Assembly: GCA_947095585.1 (NCBI GenBank)
Contig: OX352762.1
Coordinates: 96,508,249 to 96,572,248, forward strand
Origin: Nephrocerus scutellatus
Lineage: Eukaryota > Arthropoda > Insecta > Diptera > Pipunculidae
Direction of reading: 5' to 3'
DNA: 64,000 nucleotides
Shown: positions 56,086 to 64,000 of the stretch, piece by piece
Position numbering within the stretch: the stretch's first letter is position 1
Layout: each line of letters starts with the position of its first letter
Notes under the pieces: model-generated
The model's database searches: none
Seen by the model: the letters and a program-made list of their open reading frames with translations, nothing else
Told to the model about the DNA's origin: nothing
Made by a program: the position numbers and the translations under genes

Positions 56086-57483
56086 TACGGTGTCGAACGA
56101 GCGAGACTGTTTCTGGAGCGTCACAAAACCGTCTAGGTACGCTCAGTAACGACCCCGACTCCGCGAGAAACTCAATCAATGATCATATCGAGTGAATATA
56201 GCACCCATACATCTGTCAAAGACGTCTCCGAACTAACGGATAGAATGAATTCGGACTCAATTACGTGCCCACAGAACCGACAATACTGGGCAATACCCCT
56301 GTAGATTATTCTTTCACCAGACACATTAATGTTGATATAATGCCTTATGTACATTACTTTTCATGCCATTGTTAAACAAAATTGTCGCCGAATATTAATC
56401 GAAAGAAATAATAATGTACCATTGAGTTTTTTAGTATACAGCCAATGACTCGTTTTCACTTCAATCCATTATTCCATTACACTAAAAAAGACTCCCTGAC
56501 AAATACGTTGCACGTCAAACCAACTGGTGTGCCCTGACAAAGTCCCGCTCGATCTTTTTTCTATGATTTCATCACAGCGTCAGCGGTGTTAAATAATCTT
56601 CCAAATTTCTAAGTCAAATTTTTTTTAATTACAAAATTAAATATTTTATTTGAATTTTTTTTTCGATTGAAAACATTATTAGGTATACTTTCTGTAACTT
56701 CGTATATATAGTATGGAGATTTTTGTGCTTAGAACTAAAAGTATTTGTTTTTAATTATTCAATTGTGATTTTGATTTTATTAAATTTGTAAAATTTTAAA
56801 AATATTAAAAACATTTTGTGTCCGACAGATAAAGGGGTTACTTTAGTTAATGCAATTTTGTGTTCATTAAAAAATCAATAAAATTGTTGCTGCGATCATT
56901 TAGATCTGGTTTTTGAGTGCTGATTTAAAAGCAAGGTCAATTAGCTTGACAGTTAGGTAAATAATGCAAACTTTATTTGAAATTAAAGTCTTTTACTTTA
57001 AGAGCGTGGCACGCGATCATGGCAATGAAAGTCATGTCCTGCGAAACAGGAAGGTTTTTAGTTAGTTGGAGAGAGAAGGCAAGGCAACTACAAAAAATGA
57101 CACGGCGCAAGCAAGAACGTTCTGTACGGCAATACAACAACAAAGTGACGAAAATACACACAAACACACACAAATGCTTCGTTATGTGTAGCGACAACGT
57201 TCATTGAAATGAATTTCATTCCCACGCCTGTGTAGCCGCGCTCTAAGGTAACATTAATAAACTAATTATGTTGCTTATGTGGGATGATGTGAACAGCTGG
57301 TTACTCTACAACATAGTTCGACTTTGACAAATGATGCTTCAAAATGACATTAAAAAAGTCAATACAAACAGTTTAGTTGTGGTTGGCATAGTTGGCTTGG
57401 CATATATCTCATTATCTAGTACAGGTTACAGGAAGTAAAAAAACCACAATTACTCAATAATTTGTTGCTTTTTTATCTTTAAA
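56086..57483. other. Intergenic region, eIF2B-gamma upstream
   Basis: No exon recognised. The promoter of the gene starting at 57484 must be in the last few hundred bases; I see no TATA box there, as expected for a housekeeping gene. Confidence 0.4.
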
Positions 57484-59214
57484 ATGGTTTGCCAAGAATT
57501 TCAAGCGATTGTTTTAGCGGCTGGCCGCGGTACTCGCCTCCCCGAAGTGACCGGTAATTCACCAAAATGCTTGCTGCCTATAGGTCCTTTTCCTCTTATC
57601 TGGTATCCTTTAAATATGTTGCAGCAGCACAATTTTCAAGGTAAGATTTATAATTTGATAATATGATTAAATAATGAAACATTGTGTCACGATAGATGCT
57701 ATTGTCCTTGTGCTTGAGAGTGAAAAGTCTGAAATACAACAAGCGATCGAACGCAGCCCACTTAAAATGAAACTCGATTTTGTTACAATTCCCTCTGATA
57801 GTGATTTCGGAACAGCCGATAGTTTGCGGTTTATTAATGACAAGTAAGCAACAGTTGTTCTTTACTAAGGAAAGGATATTATTATTTCATCGTTACAGGA
57901 TAAAATCTGACTTTATAATTGTTTCCTGTGATATCGTAACAAACGTTTCGCTCTATCCGTTAATCAACAAATTTCGACAACATGACGCATCCGTGGCAGC
58001 GCTTCTCTTTAAAGACGGCTTCGATAGTGATGTGTCTGTTCCTGGCCCAAAATCAAAGCACAAACCAGAGAGAGATCTTATTGGCATTCATCCTGACTCA
58101 AAACGATTACTATTTCTCGCCTCGACAAGTGACTTTGACGAGGTTATGTCTGTTAATGGACACTTACTGCGTAAGAATGGTAAAATTACTATCTTTAGTC
58201 GGTTGGTGGATTCTCATATTTACGTGATGAAGAATTGGGTCTTGAATTTTCTTAAGAAAGTCAGTTGCAATAGTATGATAAATAACTTGTTTTAAAACCA
58301 CGTTTAATATTTTACAGAAAGACAACTTTTCGACGCTGAAAGGTGAGTTTCTTCCGTATATTATTAAAAAGCAAATGTCGAAAAATGTTCAGCCTGTAAA
58401 TGATGCTGCCCAGTCGGAAATAGGAATGAGCACGAGACCAGAGGATGATATTTTGCATGTATGAATTAAAACGTTCCATTTGATTTATGTATTTTGCTAA
58501 TCAATAATTAATTCCACTTAGTATGTTCCATATACCAACCTCGACCAACAAATCATGAAGACTTCGCTTTTCAATGATTCTCGTTTTAAGGAACCCTACA
58601 ATGGAGACTTAGTTAGATGCTATGCTATTGAAGCGCCCAAAGGGTCAATTGGTGTACGCGTCAACACAACACTAAGTTTTTTCGCAATCAATCAAAAGGT
58701 GGCTTAATATTTTGTACCATTATTTCAAAAAAGAAAAAAAAAATTTTTGATTTTAGCTCCCTTCTATATGGCCACAACTTTTTTGGGGAAAAACATTTCC
58801 ACTTACTTCTGCAAATGCAGTTATCAATTCGACGCAAACAAAAGACATTTCAGTTGCTGAAAATGCAAAACTTTCTGAAAAAACGTCACTTAATGCGAGT
58901 GTTTTTGGTTCATACTGCACTATTAATCCAAAAAATGTTATCAGCAAGTCCATCATTATGTCTAATGCAGTTGTGGAAGAAGGGTTTGTTCCGTGGAATA
59001 ATTCAATCATAATGATCTGTATCTGTTTTATGTATTATAATTTAGGTGCAACATTGAAAACTGTATCGTCGGTAACAAGGCTGTTGTAAGGACGGGCTCA
59101 GTTCTTAAAAGCTGCATTATTGGACCTAATTTCATAGTCGAAGAGGGCTCGAAGAAACAGTTACTTCACCTTACAAATGCTGATGGTTTTATGGAAATTG
59201 AGTACACTGAATAG
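57484..59214 (+). CDS. eIF2Bgamma: Translation initiation factor eIF2B subunit gamma
   Basis: Seven exons: 57484-57640, 57696-57843, 57899-58259, 58318-58458, 58522-58698, 58757-58983 and 59046-59214. All introns are short GT..AG introns, phases agree, and the joined frame is 459 codons plus TAG, close to the usual ~450 residues. The N-terminus has the nucleotidyltransferase-like signature VLAAGRGTRL, then KCLLPIG and PLIWYPLNML. SDFIIVSCDIVTNV follows at exon 3. The C-terminus has the left-handed beta-helix hexapeptide pattern (VVEEGCNIENCIVGNKAVV type). With eIF2B-epsilon it forms the catalytic arm of the GDP/GTP exchange factor for eIF2 in the cytosol. Confidence 0.95.
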
Positions 59215-59401
59215 ATCTTAGAATTTTTGGAATACTAATATTGTCTGCAATATGTAAGCAAAATGTTATTCAAACACATAATATATGCGAAACTATGATT
59301 TATATCAATGTACATAATTAGTATATAACTCCTAATCAATCCGTCACAAACCAATATTATGACCTAAGTTAACTTATAATATATTTTATAAATGTTATAA
59401 T

Positions 59402-59407
59402 AATAAA
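59402..59407 (+). terminator. Polyadenylation signal of eIF2B-gamma
   Basis: AATAAA at 59402, 188 bp after the stop, directly before a LINE relic begins at about 59415. No other AATAAA is closer. Confidence 0.6.
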
Positions 59408-59414
59408 ATACTGG

Positions 59415-60262
59415 CACCCTTATAAAGACTGCATAAGAAGCTACAAGAAGGCCATCAAAGAAGTCAAGCGATGCTCATGGATGGACTTCTGTCAATCAAT
59501 TGAAACTACCAAGGACTCTGCTAGAATTTGCAAAATTCTGTCCAAAGAGAGCAACTTTCCAATTTTCATCAAGAAAGCTGACGGTTGCTGAACTGCATCT
59601 GCCGCAGAATCCTTGGATCTTGTCACAAATACACACTTCCCCACCAGCAGTTGTCAATGCGTAGATAGGTTGCATGCTGAGCATCCGGTCTCGCGAGGTA
59701 GTAGTTAACATCATAACCCGGGAAAAGGTTTCCTGGTCTTTAAGAAGTTTTTCGGCCTATAAGTCTCCTGGCCTGGATGGCATACAATCGATTATGTTAC
59801 ACAAGAGTTGTCGACTTCCTGGCTAGCGAAGATTTTCAGAAGCTGTCTCCTACTCAATTATGTCCCCGAAGCTGGAGAGGAGTTCGGGTGGTTTTCATAA
59901 TCAAAGAAGGCAGAAGAGGCCATGAATTGCTAAAGGCTCTGGAGCGATTTCTAGATCATATCAGGCAACGAATTAAAGTCACAAAGCGTCGAAATATCAA
60001 ACGCATAACTCTAGGGCAGGTCCACGGAAACCGCCCTCCACGAGGTAGTGCGAACGATTGAGCACACGATTAAGTACGACCTGACCGAGCTTTTAGATTA
60101 CAGGGTCATCGAGTTCATCTCATAGCCGAACGCTACAGGCTGGATTTAAACCACTTAAATATCAATGCTACGTCCCTCGAAATTTGTGGCATCAAAATGG
60201 TGCACACTAGCGCTAATCGAGGACCTCGCAAGTACATCAGGTTCCACCACTCTACCTATCAC
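59415..60262 (+). pseudogene. LINE fragment, RT N-terminal half and 3' end
   Basis: In shifting frames: SYKKAIKEVKRCSWMDFCQS at 59432-59495, then FSAYKSPGLDGI-like fingers motif at 59750-59790. A deletion leads to QAGFKPLKYQCYV at 60135-60175 and a 3' end matching 23250-23375 on the opposite strand. It lies head to tail behind eIF2B-gamma and carries several stops. Confidence 0.75.
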
Positions 60263-60278
60263 TACCTTCCTCCTTTAG

Positions 60279-60366
60279 TGTGCAAAAATATAACACACAA
60301 TATGAATGGTCGGTCAAAGCTAGACCCTGGACCACATCAGTCTGTCGTGCTATATATTATTATAAC
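60279..60366 (+). mobile_element. SINE 3' body and tail fragment
   Basis: GTGTGCAAAAATATAACACA, ATGGTCGGTCAAAGCTAGAC and GGACCACATCAGTCTGTCGT lead to a TATATTATTATAA tail. They match the distal half of the full-length SINE copies with about 20% divergence; the tRNA-like head is absent. Confidence 0.75.
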
Positions 60367-60984
60367 TAAGCGCTACAGTTTGAGCACAGATAATATAATA
60401 AAATTTAAGTATTGTGTATAGGACTAAATCATAAATGGCTTGTAATTACAGAAAATAGATTTGTGAACATAGCATCGCTTCATATCCGTAAGACATCTAT
60501 TGTCTATGGTTTAAGGTAACCTGGGCCTTAACACATAGGGCCTTCTTAGTGCTATAGTTAGCAATAGACTATACTACTTTTTTGTCCAAAGAAACTGCGA
60601 TTGGAAAGAGTGATTCTTTGTTTTATTTCGGTATTGGTGTCATTCTTTGATATTACAGCGAACCCGAGGTAGACAAAGTCCCTAAATACCTCCAAGTTAC
60701 AGCTGTCTATTGAGATGTTCTGATCAATGCAAATGATACCAATTTCATCAGCTTATGCTAGCAATTGAACAGCAAATTGTGCATCGTGCAGATTGAATAG
60801 TACGTTGTCAACTTAAGGTTTGTCTTTATCGCCGTTCCTCATAAAAGTAGATTTATCCTAGATTTAGACTATAGCCGTGCGAAAAAAAATGAGCGGGCCG
60901 ACTATAGTTTAATTCATGTTGTGGTTAGCCAGAAGAGATCGACATTACGATAATGTTATAGTTATTTTATATCTATATATATAA

Positions 60985-61400
60985 GGGGTGGGCCAAATAA
61001 ATTTTTTTTTTAAAAATGCAATAAAAAAAAAAGTTCTCAATATTTTTTCAAATTTATTTTTTCATTGTAAAGAACAATCCTTCCGATTAATTATGGAATA
61101 CTATTTCATTCATATGACTGCCTCGGCTGGCCTTGACGTACCCCATAGGGTCGGTCCAATTTTTGAGCACATTTTCGATGGTATGCGGCATTATATCGTC
61201 CATGGCAACGCGAATATTGTTCTTGAGAGCGTCAATCGTTGCTGGCTTATCGGCGTAACACTTATCTTTGACGGCACCCCAAAGATAATAGTCCAACGGC
61301 GTCAAATCACAGTTCCAAGGCGGCCAAATCACATCAGCATTTCGGCTGATAATTCGATCTTCGAAGACAGTTTATTTATTACTAGTCGCACAACTACTTT
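60985..61400 (-). pseudogene. Mariner transposase C-terminal fragment
   Basis: Minus strand 61380-61087 encodes EDRIISRNADVIWPPWNCDL then TPLDYYLWGAVKDKCYADKP and ends SRGSHMNEIVFHN with a stop: the third catalytic Asp and C-terminus of a mariner related to, but distinct from, the one at 9323. After the stop, an AT-rich UTR leads to ATTTGGCCCACCCCTT at the 60985 end, a likely TIR. The other TIR and the first two Asp residues are missing. Confidence 0.75.
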
Positions 61401-62346
61401 AACACTTAATTGAAAACGGCAATTTAAAATGTCGAACAAAGAAGTATGTCAAAATTTAAAAATTTGCTATCAGAACTTAAAACTTATGTCTTCATTATGC
61501 GAGCTCTTCTAAGGTTCAAGTTTCAATGTCGTTTTTTTTTAAATCTGGCGGAGATTGATATTTTTTTGGCTGTTCCGTTGATTATTTTCTCTTTCGTATT
61601 TTTTTTTTAAATCTGTTGCAGATTCATATTTTGAATGTCAAGTTGTTCGTTATCTCAAAAAAAAAAAAATTGCCATTCGATTTCTGTTCTCTGAAAGCAC
61701 TAAATTTTCCGTATTTATTATTTTTTCTTGTAAAAATAAATATATTTTATTAGTATATACTTTGAGAAACCGTTTTGTGAAGTGGAAGAAGAAAACAAAA
61801 ACAGAAAATTACGTTTCAGAATTACGCATTACACATACTTGTAACAAAACAACGTAAACTAAAAAATATGAGCAGAGAAAAAACGACATAAACCTACGGT
61901 AGTTTGGATTTCCCCTCTAACGGATCTAGACAATTTTACCCGTCTTTTCATTAACTACAACAATAACACATGCAACAAAACAATGTAAGCAAAAGATTCT
62001 CGCTTTTCGTGTTCTATTTGCCGAGAAAAAATCTGTGCTCGAGCGCAGAGAAAAAAAACGGCATAAAAACCAATCTACGGTAGATCGGATTTCCTCTCTA
62101 ACAGATCTTGATATTTTGGGAGAAATCGACAGCCAAAAAATCAATCTGCGCGAGATTTAACAAAAAGCTACATAAATCAAGCATAAATTTTCCACTACAC
62201 TACCCGTTCGACTTGAAAAAAAACGGAATCAGTGTCATGTTTTGTTTCGAGTTTCGACATTAAAAGTATTTGTTTAGAATTATTGAATGGTTTAAGGGGA
62301 ATAGAGATTTCTAAATAAGTAATTCGAAAGGAACAATAAAAACAAA
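61401..62346. other. Intergenic region with a duplicated segment
   Basis: Two diverged copies of GACATAAACCTACGGTAGNT then GGATTTCC.CTCTAAC.GAT occur, at 61886-61925 and 62070-62110. Each is preceded by AGAGAAAAAAAACG and ACAAAACAA.GTAA, a direct duplication about 185 bp apart. The end of this stretch is the 5' region of the next gene; no TATA box is obvious. Confidence 0.45.
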
Positions 62347-63918
62347 ATGATGTCGCCTCGGAATCAAGGTGTTAAAAATCAACTGGATAATAATAAAAAT
62401 GAAAAAACGGATATCAGTCCAGAAAGTGGAACAACTAGCAGCATTCCCAATGACACTGAAACTGCCAAGAATGCAACAGTAACGGAGTTAGAACAACCAT
62501 TGGTGAAGGACTCGGATCAAGGATCTACAATAGCTTCCACATCTGTGCAGGTAAAATCAGCCAGCTTTAATCCATCCGTCTCCGATGACGAAGGAAATGA
62601 AGAAGATCTCGAGAAAATTAAAGGTGATGCCATTGGAAACACACTGTACAGCGAACGATTTGTACTTTCCACATTGCTCAAGTTGACAACATTTGAAACA
62701 GAGCTTGGTGAAGATGAAAGTTTTGAAAAGGATCTCTGCTCCCTTTGGGATATGACAATCGAAGAGGATGTTGTCAAATTGCTGCTGGAACACAACGTTC
62801 TAGAACTGTTCGCTGGCATAATTGATAAAACCAACGATAAGAGGATGACGGAAGTTATTTTGGGAATAATAGCAAACATGTGCAATGTGCAACAGACTCG
62901 CGATAAACTTTGCGACACTCCAGAAGTGATGTCAACTATTGTAAGTTTAGTTTCGTGCTCTGATTCACTTTCACTCATTCAGCTTATGCGCTTATTTTAC
63001 GCAACGATCGGTTTCGAGGATTCCGGTGATGAAATTGTGTGGTTACAGCATTTTCGTAACACAGACAATTTTGTTGAAAATTTCGCTTTTATTCTAAGCA
63101 ATTCCATTAACGCTAGTCTATTAGTACACGCCCTCGAAGCACTTAACGCAATTTGTGCAAAATTTGTTATAATTGAACTTCAACCAGACAATAATTCAAG
63201 TTTTTGTGATATTTTCGTAAAAGAGCCACTCATTAAGGGTACAATCGAGGCTTTTAAAACGTTGATACCGCAAAATAGTTTACACAGACAACAAGAAGCA
63301 GATGACACAGCGACACCGTCACAAAATACAAAAAAAATTATGAGTCTTTTTCTGGATATACACGTCATTCTTTCACAGTACGAAGAAGCATCCCGCAGAT
63401 GCTATGAACCTAATATGTCGGACATTATGAAATGCATGTCGCAAGTCCTTTCGCCCTTGTGTCAGCCAATCTATTTGCTTCCACTAACATTGAATGAACA
63501 AGGTATCATTGAAAATATTAACGAAGTATTTCAGGCATTGGGCGATCCATTTGATGAAATTTGTTTTGCACAAATGATAAACATTTGGAGTCTTATCGAC
63601 ACAGATCGTGATGCTAAGTATAGACGCCTCTTGAATTCAAATGGTGAAGAATTCGAAAGTGATGATGACGAAGAAAATGATGAAGTTAATTGGGAGGATA
63701 TATGCATGTCAATTCTTGAATTTATCACCCGATCAGTGCGTACAGCGAGTAAACAACAGTTAGAAAGAGCACTTCAGATGAACGCCCCACGAACAGTACT
63801 TAAGCTGCTCAGTGCTCTGAATGCAGGTGATTCAGAAAAAGACATTAAGGAGTGTTGCACTAAAATAAAAAGCGCCTTTGAGACTTTACATAGTGCATCA
63901 AACGGAGAAACTGCTTAA
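62347..63918 (+). CDS. Saal1: SAAL1-like armadillo-fold protein
   Basis: Single-exon frame of 523 residues. The first 95 are low-complexity and acidic. A conserved core then begins GDAIGNTLYSERFVLSTLL (about 97-115) with LCSLWDMTIEEDVVKLLLE at about 131-149 and GIIANMCNVQQTRDKLC. These match the SAAL1 family in order (the animal proteins have IG.T.YS and .WDM..DEDV). The rest is helical repeat-like, with an acidic EFESDDDEENDEVNWED patch near 438-454. The family is known from vertebrates as a proliferation-linked armadillo-like protein; its molecular role in flies is not established. AACAAAATGATG gives a good start context; a second ATG follows immediately. Confidence 0.85.
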   Translation: MMSPRNQGVKNQLDNNKNEKTDISPESGTTSSIPNDTETAKNATVTELEQPLVKDSDQGSTIASTSVQVKSASFNPSVSDDEGNEEDLEKIKGDAIGNTLYSERFVLSTLLKLTTFETELGEDESFEKDLCSLWDMTIEEDVVKLLLEHNVLELFAGIIDKTNDKRMTEVILGIIANMCNVQQTRDKLCDTPEVMSTIVSLVSCSDSLSLIQLMRLFYATIGFEDSGDEIVWLQHFRNTDNFVENFAFILSNSINASLLVHALEALNAICAKFVIIELQPDNNSSFCDIFVKEPLIKGTIEAFKTLIPQNSLHRQQEADDTATPSQNTKKIMSLFLDIHVILSQYEEASRRCYEPNMSDIMKCMSQVLSPLCQPIYLLPLTLNEQGIIENINEVFQALGDPFDEICFAQMINIWSLIDTDRDAKYRRLLNSNGEEFESDDDEENDEVNWEDICMSILEFITRSVRTASKQQLERALQMNAPRTVLKLLSALNAGDSEKDIKECCTKIKSAFETLHSASNGETA

Positions 63919-63978
63919 CTACGAGTTGAAAGTTTTGTATTTTTAAGTTAATTGTAAAAAAATCAATGACATTTTTTA

Positions 63979-63984
63979 AATAAA
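63979..63984 (+). terminator. Polyadenylation signal of the SAAL1-like gene
   Basis: AATAAA at 63979, 61 bp after the stop, close to the window end. A cleavage site would fall at or just beyond the end. Confidence 0.6.
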
Positions 63985-64000
63985 TAGTTAGAAATAATAA

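Noticed and set aside
62517..62978. A 153-codon minus-strand frame opposite the SAAL1-like gene
   Set aside because: Ser-rich shadow of the acidic N-terminal coding sequence on the plus strand.

Overview
The window is dipteran nuclear DNA: AT-rich, with short GT..AG introns, Drosophila-like core promoter signals and a dense load of insect transposons. The transposons include a copia element primed by an internal initiator-Met tRNA segment, rosa-type DD41D mariners, RTE, jockey-like and RNase H-bearing LINEs, and a tRNA-derived SINE. The genes fit a schizophoran fly, and a tephritid is plausible because of the rosa-type mariners. I cannot fix the genus from sequence alone.

Three host genes are supported, all on the plus strand and all towards the right end. 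(1) A secreted, one-domain chitin-binding (CPAP1-type) cuticle protein has solid coding exons at 53067-54282. A phase-matching first exon with TATA box, initiator, start codon and splice donor lies 21 kb upstream at 31749-32044, so most of the middle of the window is probably its first intron. (2) eIF2B-gamma, at 57484-59214, is intact in seven exons and encodes 459 aa. (3) A SAAL1-like armadillo protein, at 62347-63918, has a single coding exon of 523 aa.

The rest is mobile and repeated DNA. Positions 1-10200 hold a short MITE, a 120-bp satellite, 118-bp and 15-bp tandem repeats, a LINE fragment, SINEs and a DD41D mariner relic. Positions 10250-14160 are bounded by long inverted TIRs of one DNA transposon, enclosing a transposase relic, satellite and a 1-kb GTCTTGAGG minisatellite. 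Positions 15500-24000 carry RTE and jockey-like LINEs, including a nearly intact RTE copy, and SINEs. Positions 27300-30700 hold a 63-bp tandem array split by a SINE and a 5'-truncated LINE with RNase H. Positions 32000-53000, the probable giant intron, hold LINE relics, a gypsy relic interrupted by a SINE, and a complete, apparently fresh copia element nested in a LINE tail. Positions 54700-56100 are a repeat block rich in CGCG.

The most interesting signal is a LINE-SINE pair. The 3' end of the tRNA-derived SINE (seven copies) closely resembles the last ~50 bp of the RTE element in the same window, which suggests the SINE uses that RTE machinery. Other strong points are the intact copia element with matching LTRs, TTTAT target duplication and half-tRNA primer site, and the predicted 21-kb intron of the cuticle gene.
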